Assembly (NCBI GenBank): GCA_037389465.1
Contig: JAZARR010000167.1
Coordinates: 434,001-498,000, forward strand
DNA length: 64,000 bases
Direction: 5' to 3'
Source of the DNA: Baylisascaris procyonis
Taxonomy: Eukaryota; Nematoda; Chromadorea; Rhabditida; Ascarididae
Position numbers and translations under genes: made by a program. How positions within the stretch are numbered: position 1 is the first letter of the stretch; the number at the start of each line of letters is the position of its first letter. The notes under the pieces are model-generated. The model was not told the DNA's origin and did no database searches. It was given only the letters and a program-made list of their open reading frames with translations. This document shows positions 25,706 through 39,500 of this stretch, one piece after another.

Positions 25706-25781
25706 TCTTACACCTGTGCGCGCATTGGTGATTATGATCGGCCTCTTACACCTGCACGCATGACTGAGATTATGATCGGCT
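25706..25781. repeat. Tandem duplication, about 38 bp unit
   Basis: TCTTACACCTGTGCGCGCAT at 25706 recurs as TCTTACACCTGCACGCATGA at 25744, and both copies end in GATTATGATCGGC. The second copy is slightly diverged. Confidence 0.65.
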
Positions 25782-26330
25782 AACTGCTTCGCGAAATTAT
25801 GCATATCGAGACAGAAAGAGGGGCGAGTAGGAGCACCGATTATGTTGGCTGAGGATAGATTTAGAAATTGCGAGATTTCAAAAATATATCCTACTATTTC
25901 CCACAGTTTTTGGCATCACAATACGATATCGCCGAGTGGATTATGAAATGATATGGCTGCTGAATTCGAGCTACTACAAAGTAACATTAAGCAATGCCGA
26001 TTTCGGATCCCCAGACATTTTCGAATCAGTTGCCCTCTTCATCTTTCAGTGCCAATGGATTCTGAACGAAATTGCTAAATGGAGATGAAAAGCATTGTGG
26101 TGAGAATTATGAGCAGAACGTATTCTGTAGACACCGTAGTTAACGCATCATACTCCTTGATATTGCCTGCGTTGTGAAAAAGTTTATTGAAGTTTCGATT
26201 ACAGCAAATTCGACCCGAGTAGTTTCAGTGTTTCGCGCCTAAGTGATAACTATACCTGAATTCATTCAATTAAATACTGATGTGTACATCCAGTTGCTAA
26301 TTGTTTCTTGGAACTTCGGCAAGAGCGCTT

Positions 26331-26356
26331 ATATACATATATATGTATATATATAC

Positions 26357-26412
<56 letters not shown>

Positions 26413-26423
26413 GTATATATATT
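26331..26423. repeat. (TA)n microsatellite with ACAT/GTAT interruptions
   Basis: An alternating TA core is flanked by partially symmetrical ACATAT and GTATAT interruptions. Open frames through it would give Tyr-Ile repeats and are not genes. Confidence 0.95.
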
Positions 26424-26959
26424 CTTTTTCTCACGCTATCTTTTTCTTTATCAAAACTCACGCACAGCGTCACACTAGAGAAATAATTCAATTAGCAAGA
26501 CAAGTTCGTGCACAACTCTTCACCGAATTTTGCAGTCATAAAAGTAAGCTTTCTTATTCGCATTCAGTTTATCAATTCAGGTTTCATCTAAACATAAATC
26601 AGCTTATTTCTGAAAAGATATGGAGAAATGTGTTGGAACAGCTGGCGCAATATTTACTTCTGTGAACCACTCACTTGATTAAACAGCTATACAAATTATC
26701 AACAAAGAATAAATAGTACAGAGTAATACATTCATGCCACAAATCATCTGCAAAAGTTCGTCCTCTGCCGCCATATCAACGTAGCACAAAAATTTGACCG
26801 GCGAAAAATGCATACAAATTTGTAGGTCCTTCAAATTTTTACAACTTCTTTCGAAGCTAATCTACTTTTGTAAAACGCAGCGTAGATGAACACTTATAAT
26901 GCCCTATATATTCTTAAGCTTCTTAGCCTACCATCGCCGTTCGTGAGTTGAAGTTGCGA

Positions 26960-27050
26960 AGCATACATACGGATGCATACGTACAATTCCATCTGTATGG
27001 GTGCGATGTCACCATCAAATGAACTCTTATACAGAGCAAATTCGCAGAGG
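26960..27050 (+). repeat. Dispersed repeat copy (weak)
   Basis: ATACGGATGCATACG, GGGTGCGATGTCACCAT and GAGCAAATTCGCAGA occur in the family order, but with many differences. Confidence 0.35.
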
Positions 27051-30000
27051 CCCAGTAAAATTCATCGTTTAGCGAAAAAGAAAAGCAAAATATCCGAAAA
27101 AAGAACTATGATGTTTGTATGTACAACGAAAGTGTATAGCAAACAAAACAATGAATCATAAATTCATTAACATAATACTCCGTACTTTTTTACTGCTACA
27201 GCTTACTTAATTTAAGTGATTGGGGTGCATCGTCGAGAGAATGCCGAAAATTTTCGATATGTTGCTAGTAACGCTCAATGATTCGACGCTTGTGGGACCT
27301 CATTAGCAACATCAGCTTAATCAGCTAAAGCGAGTGAAACTTGCCGAGATTCGGAATATTTGATCACTCTCCAATGCTATCGACTACAACGACTTAAAAG
27401 CATGAAATTGGGAAGCATTTACTGCATGGAATACCCAATTTTTTAAACCGCTTTCGTTCCGCGATAGAAAATTCCCCGTATTGTTCCCGCTCACCTTATC
27501 TTCTCTCCTCCATGGCTTCCTTTCCGTATATCTGACTGCTCTAATTTGCTATTCATAAGAGCTTTGGTAATGTGATTTTCTGGGCGAAATCTATTATGAA
27601 CGTTATCCTATTTATAAGTCCGTTACAGTTCTTAATGCTCTTTAAGAGTTAAAGAAACACGGAAGTGCGAAAACATTTGCAAGATGGGTTTATTCTAGTA
27701 CTCACTGAATCAAATCCAAGGATGCACTTTTGACTGAAACTAGTACAGCCTGTTCGCTTTCGTGTCAAAGCACATCACTGGGTTCCTGCTGTTGTTTTTA
27801 TTCATTTGAACAACCGACTGGATGGAAGAGCGGACACTGGAGAGATGGATAATCAGGATTACACGTTTAGTTTCGCCCATTCCCCTCATCAACCCTTTCG
27901 AATTAGCTTAACTGGATCTGCCCATGGGTCGACTAAGTTGTTGGTCTATTAAACAGCCATGCGCTTTCCGCTCGATTAGATCTTCCGACCTTCCTTTTGA
28001 TTACCGAGCCTCTGCTATTCACTCCTTTTGTAACGTTTCACGGTCTACGAAGTGTCCTACTTTATTTTGTAGGATTGTTAACCATCACAGATTCTAGAAT
28101 TCTAAAGTGAGGCTTCTTTTTCCATTATTACTTTAAGCGAACATAAATCACAATTTGAAGCACATTATAGAATAGCACTATGGCAGAGATATAGTTCAGT
28201 ACTTCCCAAGGAAAATTAGACAACGTGCAGCACAATATAAGTTCAGTTTAACGGCGCTTTGAAAGTATTGCACAATATATTCTAAGCATCCACCATATGA
28301 AAGCTATCGCTGCTTCTAAGGTAAAAAGTGATCACTTTCATTCAATTTTGAAATCATCAGAAACAACGTTGTAAAAAAACTGGCAAAATTTGATACATTA
28401 CAATATGAAAAGTGAGAAAAAACATGCAAGCGCGACCGAGTTAACGTAAGGAAGGCGTACCAGATGGGGAGAAGGAACTCGTTTACTACGAGTAACAGTT
28501 CTCACGACGATAAATAACGAAAACGCAACACTGATTAGCAAGCAAGACCGCAGTCTACTTATATCTTCGGTTACGGCCCTGAAGGCATGGGGAACTCATA
28601 ATTCACATAGGGAGATACCACATCAAGATCAAACAAGTGTGAACATACAACCTGTTACACAAATGAAGATCACCACGATTACTGCGATCACAAACTTATC
28701 TGATCAAAATAGATCACTCGTCAACAGTAAAAACGAAAATAAATGAATAGGAAATTGTTAGAAGAAAGATATTATTGCAGTAAATTTGAAAAAAAAGCTC
28801 AACTGCGTTATGAAGATTAACCGAATATTAGGTGGCAAATGTCATAAAAATTCTCTAAGGGAAATGTAACGACTCTCAAAAGTGATATTTGCCATCCATT
28901 TCTAAAATTCACTATTTCTTCTATAATAATTGTTTATTTTCAGAATGGAATCATTGAAAACCATGTGATAAACTAATAGCTGCCATTTGAGATCTTACTT
29001 TTATTGCTTAATGATGAACATTTTTTTAATCTATGTCTCTTTTCAACAACATTTTGATCCACTTTCGTGGAGAGAGAGTATGTTCGAGAAAATATTGAAC
29101 AGAGAAATGCTAATGCAATGATATTGCTTCATAATGAATTCTGATTAGAAAATGCAAGAATTATTTGTTGTGGGTGACGAAGTCGATTAAAGTTCTTTAG
29201 GAGGCAGTCGTTATTGAGTAATAAATCACGTCATGAGTTAAAACCTTCTTTATAAAGAACATAAATATTGAAGTTTTAGAGCGTACATTTTTAATAATTT
29301 TCCTACTGAACCCTCACTATAAGTCGCATTCACAATTTATGGCCCGTTCATTAAGTCTCAGTTACAATATAGTCATTTATAGAAGATAAGGTGCAAAATG
29401 ATAAGCAAAGAGAAAAAAATAAACGCTGTAGCGACCTCAAGTTAGCAATAAAAATAAATTCTTGATCAAAAGCCTATATCCATCTGTATAAAAGAGCCAA
29501 AAAGCCTTTGAGCAAGCATAAAAGAAGGTTTATATCATGGGTGGAATGTCCAGTCAAACAGTAAAGGTAGATGAAAAACGTGCAAAAATTCATTTAGTAG
29601 TATTAAATCATAGCTCATCAGGCATTCTCGGACAAGAAGAGATTGAACTATCCGAAATATTTAGGATGGGAAATAATTATTTGAATACTCAAACGCTCAA
29701 AATGCTTGTGATACTTGAACACTGAAATCAATAATCTTGAAAATTACTTTCCGTTAGAAAAAGTTATGAGAAAATGCAAAAATATTTTTGAAAAGAGTTG
29801 TTTATGCATAAATTGCAGCAACAAGGATCATATAAACTAAATGAACTACAGCATTATGCTGCATGAAAGCATTAAATATTCGAAATGTTTGTGAATACAC
29901 AAATGAGTGCAAGAAAAAAATTCGCTGTAAATTCGAACTGTTTCAAATATTTTCCTCTTTACGAATGCAAATTCAGTCATCATTTAAGGCAATAAATGCA

Positions 30001-30379
30001 AAAAACACCCTAAAGCAACTAGAACGATATATCCTTTTACTTAAAAAACCAACCACTTTTATGAGTTGTGAACAAATAATAAAGTGTATAATGCATCGCA
30101 TTCATAATTGAACGAATTTAAGCACTCGTGCATAAAAGCATTTTTTTTTTTTGGAAAAGATATATTTTACAACCCTATGCAATGAATAGAATGAAATTCC
30201 CAAGATTTGTAATATAGGTTATCGAGATAAAAAATTTCCGACACTTTTGAATAATTATATTTTTTTTCGAAGTATTAAGTTTTTGTAGATTACTTGTAAT
30301 TTCAGATCAAGTTTAAAAATTACTAAGATAGGTGTGCATTACACCTACAAAATTCGCAGCCCAAGCGCTTATCGAGCTG

Positions 30380-30470
30380 AAGGTGATTTGCAGGCAGATT
30401 AGACAAACACGAATACATGTGGGTGCAATGGCTCATAATGCGTTTTGCGAAGCAAAATTTGCAAAAGCGC
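30380..30470 (+). repeat. Dispersed repeat copy
   Basis: CAGGCAGATTAGACAAACAC is followed by GCTCATAATGCGTTTTGCGA and TTTGCAAAAGCGCTT, so both halves are present in the same order as at 35.44 and 18.95 kb. Confidence 0.6.
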
Positions 30471-30660
30471 TTAATGATGCCAATGTCAACCTTGCTCTTC
30501 TTACAGAAAAAAAAAAAAAAAACAAAGTGGAAGAAGAAGGGCGGATTTCATAGCCTTCTTTTTTTCATGTAATTTTTTTCATGTAATGCCAGACGTGACA
30601 ACCCTTTTGGCTTAGGCGGTGATAAAACTTATATGAGCCATCAGCAACGCCTCTCCTTCC

Positions 30661-30710
30661 CTCTCCCCTCCCCCCCCCCCACTCCCCGCCACCCCTTGTA
30701 AACACATCAA
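30661..30710. repeat. C-rich low-complexity tract
   Basis: A pyrimidine tract with a C11 run. Similar tracts occur near 11.4, 14.7, 17.75, 37.18, 44.57 and 49.0 kb, and G-rich complements near 43.06, 45.58, 47.02 and 57.96 kb. Confidence 0.7.
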
Positions 30711-31884
30711 TATCGCACAGGACTTATCGGCATGAAAGTCCCCTCGTGTACCGTTGGCGTTGCTCCACTGATTTCTACTACGATGAAAACCATCTAATAT
30801 AAATTAAATAACAAGAATTAAGCTTTACCAAAGCAAAAATTATCATTTTAGCAACAGTATATGAATAGACCAAACAAGACAAACAACATTCGAACGATTA
30901 GTAAAAGGAGCACGCGACGAGCACAAATCTAATCAAATCACGCAGCAACGATGCGTATTTAGGCGTTTGCTTAAAGCATTTTGCATATATCCTTCAAAAT
31001 TGTGCAACAAAGCTTGCATTCACTAAAGTGACACAATTTTATTGCTAATACGCATTTGCGAATTTAGCATCCACTTACATTTAGAAAGAAACTTCAACAT
31101 ATAGAGCAGTTGAATGCATGGTCGAATGATTGAGATGACTGTTTCAATGTGACAAACGAAGGTTCAATTTCTTCCTACATATTTGCAATTATGACACTTT
31201 TTTTATTGAATTAGAATTCATAATTGTAGGTAAATTCGAGAATAGCTTTATTCTTAACGATTCGGCAATTTTACCATTTTGTGAAACTACAATCTATGTA
31301 AACAAAAAATGCAGATCAAAGAACGATATTTATAGATTTCGGCATTTTTGAGCGATCTTTGCAAACCATCGAAGTTAGGGTTATGACACTGGAGGAATGT
31401 AACAAGAATGATCCCTTATATCATTTTTTAGCTGTTTTATTAATATCAAGTTATTTATGGAGAATTAAAGGTGTCGAAAATCTTGCATGGATTTTGTGTG
31501 GCCGGGTGGAAAAAGAAAATAAAAAACGTGCTAACGGTGCCAGCGCAATATCCGTCATTGCTTTCCTTAGACAATAAGCTTCATATGTTGCCGACGATTG
31601 ATAAAACGTGTCGAATAGCACTTTCTCATTTTAAGTGACCAAATCGTACATACAAATTCAGCAACAAAAGATTCGTTTTCCTCACAATCGAGCAATGTAA
31701 AAAAGTGAAAATTTCTTTCTCACAAAACATATGTAAATTTTTTAAACACTTCTGAATACCTCCAACTCCATTCGAAGTTGCCCAATTAGCGTGAAAGATG
31801 ATAGAGAAAGTTATTAATATCCCATTATATAAAGCTAAATTCCACTATTTTAGCATCAATAGTTTCCTAACTGTTACTATATGA

Positions 31885-31970
31885 CAAACAGGTAGACATA
31901 TACCCCTATGCAAGATGTGATCCTTTATAATGCACTTTGCAAAATTTGGACATGACAGGTGCATAAGCTC
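31885..31970 (+). repeat. Dispersed repeat copy
   Basis: ACAAACAGGTAGACATATAC is followed by TTTATAATGCACTTTGCAAA and CAGGTGCATAAGC. The core ATAATGC..TTTGCAAA is well kept. Confidence 0.5.
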
Positions 31971-32150
31971 GTAGTCTATACAATTGAAGGGAACGTTTTC
32001 TAGATATTTGAACAATTGGTGGGATCGGTGAAGCTGAATGAATTATTCGACACATTCCATAATTTACTGCTAAAAATTATTTGGTCAGATGAGTGGAATG
32101 AAATGAAAATGCATAACATTTCGTGTTAGTCAATTCATCACATCGCTCGA

Positions 32151-32178
32151 TTTTTTTTTTTTTTTTTTTTTTTTGCAG
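32151..32178 (+). other. Poly(T) run ending in GCAG
   Basis: T24 followed by GCAG looks like an extended splice acceptor. The frame after it (ATGGAAACAACGG onward) stops after about 15 codons and no donor follows, so I do not call a gene. Confidence 0.4.
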
Positions 32179-35029
32179 TGACGAAAATGGAAACAACGGG
32201 AAACTTATCCGCGTCTAAATTTTTTCATTATTGACGGGTGGTCGATATTATGATTCTATAAGCCTCAGGGGTCATAATGCTTACTTTTTGTTGAGTGATT
32301 TGACCGAACCCTCAAGGTTGCGGCTGGAATATTTATTAGGAAGATATTGCTTGATGCTGGTTGACCGTGTTTGTTTTGATGTGCATTTAAGAAACGAAAC
32401 AATGCGCGTTTAACAAACGAAACAATATCCAGCACAAACTCTTTTCATTAAATGGTTTTCTAGGTGGTCGGTTGTTCTCGCAAACACTCAATTGTCGTTT
32501 GCCTCTCAGTACGAATGTGTTGCGGTCATTTGTGCGTAAATGAGATACGCAAAACGGAACGAAAGCTAATTCGCCGAACTCTGAAAATAGCGAACTATTC
32601 AAGGGCAAATTATCAGAAAAAGCGATAATTCAGCGAATTTTCATCGCATTTACGAGAATAATCATTAAAGAGATGGATATTTGTGTATTCATGTGAACGA
32701 TGAAAAAACCCTCGTTTTCGTTGTAATCTCTGAGCGGCTAAACGTTCATTTGCTATGCCCATTCACCACAAACATCACATTCTTAGTCGTTGCTCTCATT
32801 TTGCCTAGATTACTTTCATTCCTGATGACCGTTCGCGATTCGCCGTTTCACTTTTTTGGATTTTTTAATGAGTCATGTAGTGGTAATCAAGAGTATATAA
32901 CTCATATATACAGATAGCTTTTTTTTTTTTAATATGGCGTTCAAAAATCCGACGAGTCGAGTTCGTACGCTGAAGAATAAATAAACATAAAATTTCGATA
33001 TACAGCTTTAGTGATGAAGTTAAAATATGTTATCAAGTAATGACACAGTGATAATACGCAGTTGATGATTGAATAACGCGGGGTTCAGCAGTGCAACCCC
33101 TCCGCCTCTACCCTTAGGTTTACGAGAGATTTGCCTATAAATTTTAACTCATCAGAAGTATATCACTGTTAGCCTAACATTGACTTGAACCGTTCTCGAT
33201 AACATAATCATCGATTAACTAAGTGATCAATGTTATATACCGCATTCTAGAGCAATGAAGATAATTCTGAGATGAAAATAAGACAAAAGAGTACATTTGC
33301 AGCATTATACTCTCTTTATGGGTACTGTAAATTCACGATATATGTTCGAACGAAAAATTGATTAAACATCTCATTTTTTAGGTTTGTTTAATCGATTCGG
33401 AATGACGATGGATGTGGTCTGTATATGATTGTAGGAAGTACAAGACTGCCAGAACATTCCTAAGATTTTTGTATGTGGTTGGTGCAGAAATTTTGATAAA
33501 TTTTCAACTTCTTGTAATAGATCGGTGCAAATTTTATGGTAATAATCAATGAGATATGATGAAATACGATAGTACGTGCAGATGTGTTTTATGAAAATTT
33601 GATAATCTAAATTCTTTTAATTTTTCCAAATTTCTCCGCTGTGTTAAGAATGAAAAAAAAAAAGATTGGTAAACACGCATAGTTCAAACTTGCGTTGTTC
33701 AACGATCAGCTACACAATGAGTAGGCATTCTTCCAATAATTAAATATAATAAAGCCAAAAGTAGTAGGTATAGAAGACAGCGGTTTCACAATGAAGTGAT
33801 CGAGGGAAATAGAAAGAAGATTCAGGGAAAGACATCTGATGAAAATTGAAACAAATAAAGATATCATTTACTTTCCGTGAAATGGAAACACAGTGCAGAT
33901 TAGAGATACTCAACAAGGATGCAAACTCCTACTTCCAAAGTGCTCGAGTCAAGGATGTACACTACAAGTAAAGAACTATCTCTCAAGCTCAAATAATTCC
34001 CACTTCAATAAGGAAGAAGGTGAAGGAGAAAAGTGTTAACTAAAAAATTTGGTAATATTTCACAAGAAATTCGTTAGGAATATATTTTGGAGTGTTAGCT
34101 TCATCTACTTAGATGCTATCGTCATAATTGTAAATTTCTGTTAGATGGATAAAGGAGGTAAGTTACTACGAGATATACCGTTAACCACTCGTTAATAATA
34201 TTTACTACCTGCGTAGTGCACGAATCACCAAAGAATACTACAGATAGGGTTACGAATGCACGAAAGACATGAATTTCACATCGATTTGAGCATCCGCTCT
34301 CAGCAAATATTAAATCATCTTTGATTGTAACGCTAAGCAACAATATTACGGGAGCAAGAATGTATGGTCACTTCGATTAACACTTCATATTAATTGATAT
34401 GGGTAATGAAAAAATGCAATATGGAGAAATAAATTCGAAATCGAGTAGACGCAAATATCAATATTGATAGAATCTATTAGCAATTTCAATTAAGGCTAAG
34501 CCTACTTAGATGTCAATAAAATGAAACTTATCTTTGTAAGGCACAACTATATGTTCCACCTGGGTGACCTTACCTGTGTGATTGTAAAATCGTATAAATT
34601 AAAAATCGCTGACAAATATTTATGCCTATAAAAAGCAATGAAGGAAAAAGAATCGAATCGATTCCACAAATAAATAAGTGGAAAAACATTTGAGAAAAGT
34701 TGAAACGAAATACGCTTTTGCATTGCGCTTATCTCATCAAATACTTTCCCAAGCCACCAATAAGTAACAAAAGTACAGGGAACATCTGTGAATAACTAAT
34801 TGAGCCAATTATTATAGTAAATTTGAAAGAAAAAAATTGTTTCCTTTGATGCGATTGATGAGAAATGAAAGTCTGGTCGGTGTAATCGACATGAAAGTTT
34901 TCTTTTATCTCATTTAAATTGTCTTTAGCTTCTTCTAAATCAACATTAAATATGATATCAAAAATTATCTCATAGTGCATATCACAATCAACGAATTTCG
35001 CGACCCTGATTTCAGTGAAATAACGAGCT

Positions 35030-35130
35030 GAAATTGTTGGGCAAACAGACACATACAAACATAAACAAATGTCCGCCGATACGATGCAACCACAATATAT
35101 TTTTATACAGTAGATTTGCAGAAGCGCGTG
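35030..35130 (+). repeat. Dispersed repeat copy
   Basis: GGGCAAACAGACACATACAA, ATAAACAAATGTCCGCC, GATACGATGCAACCACAATA and TTTGCAGAAGCGCGTG follow the family order. It lies inside the 158-codon minus-strand frame, which weakens that frame as a gene. Confidence 0.45.
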
Positions 35131-35439
35131 ATAAGGGGAAAAAGCTTGAATATTTGCGTTTGCAGCCATGCCAATAGAATAAGCAATTTTGTAGAGCGCT
35201 AACAAAGAATAAAAGAAACGAAATAATACATCTAATATTTCATAAAAATCTACGAAAAGATTTGTTCATCGGATATGATCGCTGGTGAAATACAATCTGA
35301 TCAGTGCAAAGCGTAATCGAACATTTGCAAAATAAACTTTATTAGGTTTAAATATTCACAATCCTAGTCGAAAAGATGACAGCAACTTGAAAATTGATAT
35401 GGGAATTAGCATTTGGCATAGATTACATTCCACTTGGCG

Positions 35440-35560
35440 ATTTGAAACTGTCGGACAGAAACACAGACAGACAAATATGCGCATACGGACACGCAGAAAC
35501 GATGTCACCATAATGCGTTCTGGAAATGCGGACTCGGCAAAACGCTCGAAAAGAGAGCAC
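35440..35560 (+). repeat. Dispersed repeat copy (best preserved)
   Basis: GGACAGAAACACAGACAGAC is followed by AATATGCGCATACGGACACG, GATGTCACCATAATGCGTTC and GCAAAACGCTC. I use this copy as the reference for the family. Confidence 0.6.
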
Positions 35561-36424
35561 AGCGCTTCAAGCTGCACAAGCGAACGCGAGTACCATTCAA
35601 CTTACAAAATGGAAGCCTTCTTCCTACCCATTTCCTTTCTATTGCAAGCATTGGTTGATTGTCTGTCTATGAGTCATCCTGCAGTGTTTCTTTTGAAAAA
35701 TGAACCCCTACTATGATATTTTCGATTCGAATGAAGGCGAACCGCGCAGAACAATCCCAGACACTGATCCAACGTAATGAAACAATGGAATAAATAAGCT
35801 GCTCATTCATTCGAAGCAGCAGAACTGCAATATCCGCTAACCTTTTGCTTTACGAAGATGAAATTACTACATCAACTCCACCTGTCGGTAATACCGAACA
35901 ATAACTAATATTCCGGAGTTTATTTCTGCACATAACGCATAGAACAACCAGCCAGTGGAATCCGAAAAGAAAGCGCTGAGAGATGTTTTGTTGTGAGGAG
36001 TGTATAAGGTGGTGATTATGCTTCAGCGACTTTCATGTGTCATTAGAGATTTGTCATGGTGCCAAGCATTCAGAAAATCAATCTGCAAAATTTCGTCATA
36101 AACCGAAGCACACTTGAAATAATATCGCCAAAATTTTTTTGCCTAGAAATATAATGGACGAAATCGACTAAAAATCAACGGTATAAAGGATTGGAATTAA
36201 CTAAAAATCAGTAATGCTATGAGCTGAAGTCAACTTAAAATCGCATTAGTAGGCGTTGGCTTCGAATAAGAAATATGGCGTTTCAACTCATTTTGCTGTT
36301 GCCTGCCAAGTGAAACATAACAGATGACAAACAAATACGCGAGTCCAAGAGATGTGATTGTCCACGTTTGCTAGATTCACTGGTTGCTCTGGCCTCAACT
36401 ATACGTTGCTCGATTTTATGCGCC

Positions 36425-36515
36425 CTTGCAAATGTGCTTTGCAAAAGTGCATTATAGCGATGTCATGGCTATACGCATGAGTTCGCCTGTCTGTAGGTCT
36501 GTCTTTTTGCTAGCC
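36425..36515 (-). repeat. Dispersed repeat copy, opposite orientation
   Basis: On the minus strand it reads AAAGACAGACCTACAGACAG, ATGACATCGCTATAATGC, ACTTTTGCAAAGCAC and ATTTGCAAGGGCGC, the same order as the plus-strand copies. Confidence 0.6.
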
Positions 36516-39500
36516 TTCCCAAGGAATTTCATTTTGCCGGACATTGAACCAAGATTTACGAAATTTCTTGTGTATAATGTACACCATAGGGACCTCATAT
36601 ATTATATGTCACAGTGATCCATCAATCCCAAAAGCAGTCATAGATATTAAAATGGGAAAAAATTTGTGGGCGTTTTGCACCGATCAGGTTTTCAATCTGC
36701 ATCTGTTGGAACATAGAAAAACGACTTATGTGAATGATTCATTGGTGCGGTAAGAAAATTTAAGAATACGAAGACATCACTTAGCGCTTGGCACTTTTTA
36801 CTGTCGTCATATGCAATTGCAAGATGATATGAACGAGGTGCAGAAGCACATATCGTTCTGGTAAACTTCTTCGCTCATTTGTTGGACAGAGTGCTTACAT
36901 AGACTTTTTCCGATGTCGGATGGGTAATTTTTGGGACTTCTATAAGGTCTTACAATTATTATTAACAAGCCATAGCTTAACATCTTCACCTCTTAATGAA
37001 TATTGTAAGTAATAAGAAAATGAAGTATGATGACAAAGGTTAATTAAAATCAGATTTGTCATTCATTGGGGAAAACGAAAAGAATTCATTCAGTGTCAAC
37101 GAATCACATCGGGGTTAGGATGAGTACACAAGAACGCGAATGGCTCGTTCGCTCTCCAGTTTTTTCCTTCTTCATTTCTCCCCTCCCTCTCCATGGGAAC
37201 CCTTTCTCCTAGAGGTATGAAAGAAAAACGACAGAAACTTATCACAGCTCTTTATTAAAATATAAGAGGAAATAACGGAGTGGACATAACGGAAGTATAT
37301 CGCCACCCATACGTTCAGATTTCAAAAGAGTACTTGTTCTATAGCTTTAATTATTTGTAGAGAAGAGCAAAGAATCCAAGCGCAAAATTGTTTTCACTCG
37401 AAGGCACTCATAAAACTCGTACAGCCAAATTGCATTTCTAATGACGCACCCTCATTAGCAAAACGAGATCCACTAGCACAATGCGGTCTTGATTATTGCC
37501 CGCGGATAGTTGTATCTTTCTATGGTCACGGATGAAACCATGAGGTTATAGCAAGGCAATGAAACTACGTAATGCAATTGATATATTCAAATAACGGAAA
37601 CAATGGCATACATCGAGGAAGAAGACTGTACACCGGCTCAGGTACCACAAATCATCCCATTTGTCGTCATTTCTCCTACAGTTTATAATATTGTTTCATT
37701 TGTTACATGGAGGTGCTTCAAAGGCCTCGTATAAAGACATCTACAGCATCTCAGTTTATGGTAGCAAAATACAGCATGTACCTACGCATATTTTGTGTAG
37801 AATGTGGATATGAAGTTAAAAAGAAAAAGGCATATTCAGATCACACAAAGAAAACCGGAAATAAGAGAAGCAGGAGAAGTGGAATGAATGCCACGAAATG
37901 TTCATCAACTGGTGCATTAAATATGACATGGTTCCAAGCCGATCCGAGAGGAAATCAAGAACTACAAAAAGCTTCCGTAGTAATTGCATAAACATTAAAC
38001 ATAAATATATATACATGAATAAGAATATACCAGATGATCTGTGTACAGACGTAGTCCGATAGTCCGATTTAATAGTTTGATTTACGTCGGGCAATCTCTC
38101 ATTAAATTTGATGCAAACTTCAGCAAGAATCTCTGCACCTCGATTTTTCGAACTGATGCCTGAAGACATGATTTCCCACTTCGGACATTTCTCCGAAAAA
38201 AACATTCTATTTCCAGGAAAAAAATGCTCCCGAACTTGGAATGCTGGGAGCTGATTTTGGTTTTCCTTCTCTTACTTTTCATATCTTTTACATAATTCGC
38301 AATTGCAACCGCCTGATGACAACGTCTTTTCTATGCTTATATCACTGTTCGGAAAGATCGATTCGATAACCATGGTTTCACAAAATTTATTAGGCGTTAC
38401 ATAGGCCATGGAATGGTCTCTTCACTATGACTCATCAATTTCGGAACAGATTGCAGGCGTTTAGAGATGGAAAAAGCGATTTCCATTCTGTTTCAAATTT
38501 ATCGCAAGAAAAATGAATCTTTTGCAGAAGACACGCACGAACGGTGAGATTATTTAAAATATGAAGGCATTAATTCGCAAATTTATTCAATATTGGTAAT
38601 TTATGGGAATGGCTATTCATGTGAGCGGAATGCACAACGATATATCCTATCGCTCTCTCTGGCATTCTTCTTCACTTATTCTTGGAACTCTGTGCCTTGT
38701 ATTGGTTGCTTTCCCAATTCGGTATTGACCAATAGACTTGTAGGCATAAGCTTATAGGAACCGAGCTCATTACCGCTACATATTCCATTGCTATATATAA
38801 TTAAGTAAGAAGTTGTGTCATGATATTGCACCCATTGGAGTAATACGCTTATAAACTATAGCATTCAATGCAAGCCGGAAAGTACGACGATGCGAAAGTC
38901 AGTTGGTGATAAGCAAATGCAGCATGATCGAGGGTTGCGAAAACCTGCAGCCTCAAAACAATTAATTCTAGGAGCAAATAGAGAAGAAATAAACGCGTGA
39001 AAGCATTTCAAACAATAACTTATTCCATCTGCTAGGACTTGATTTAGAATCGAGCTAAATTGGCGCCTACAATTATATTGATATAAGAGAAAAAAGCGGA
39101 ATGAACTGTGCGGATTAGAGTCCTGGGCTCATGTTCAGTAAGCAGGACTTTGATTTGGTGGCATATAGTTCGAAAGCCTTTGCCTTTCCCTCACAAATAA
39201 AAATATATAGAAAAGTCCTAGACACCAATATCACAAGCCATACCTTAACATCGAACCAGGATTGGAAGAAGTTTGAAATGATAATATCAAGCTCTATTTC
39301 CACAGCACTGTTCAGTAATGGGTATTTCTGAGCAAAGCTTTTGATGTACTCAATTAAAGAGTACTTTACAACAAATCGAGAAGCATCTGAGAGTGCATTG
39401 AGGAAACATGCGCTTACATCCCTCAGTCAATATCCATTGAAGATCGAGAGCGCAAAAGAAATCGACATCGACAAATTGCATCGTCGCATCTCGCAATATC

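Noticed and set aside
26243..26665. Frames of 60-140 codons through the (TA)n arrays (also at 24.7, 40.3, 41.0 and 59.7 kb)
   Set aside because: They consist of Tyr-Ile repeats produced by the microsatellite.
37707..38205. Frames of 94 (plus) and 129 (minus) codons
   Set aside because: They overlap on opposite strands, lack splice signals and show no motif. At most one could be real, and neither can be supported.
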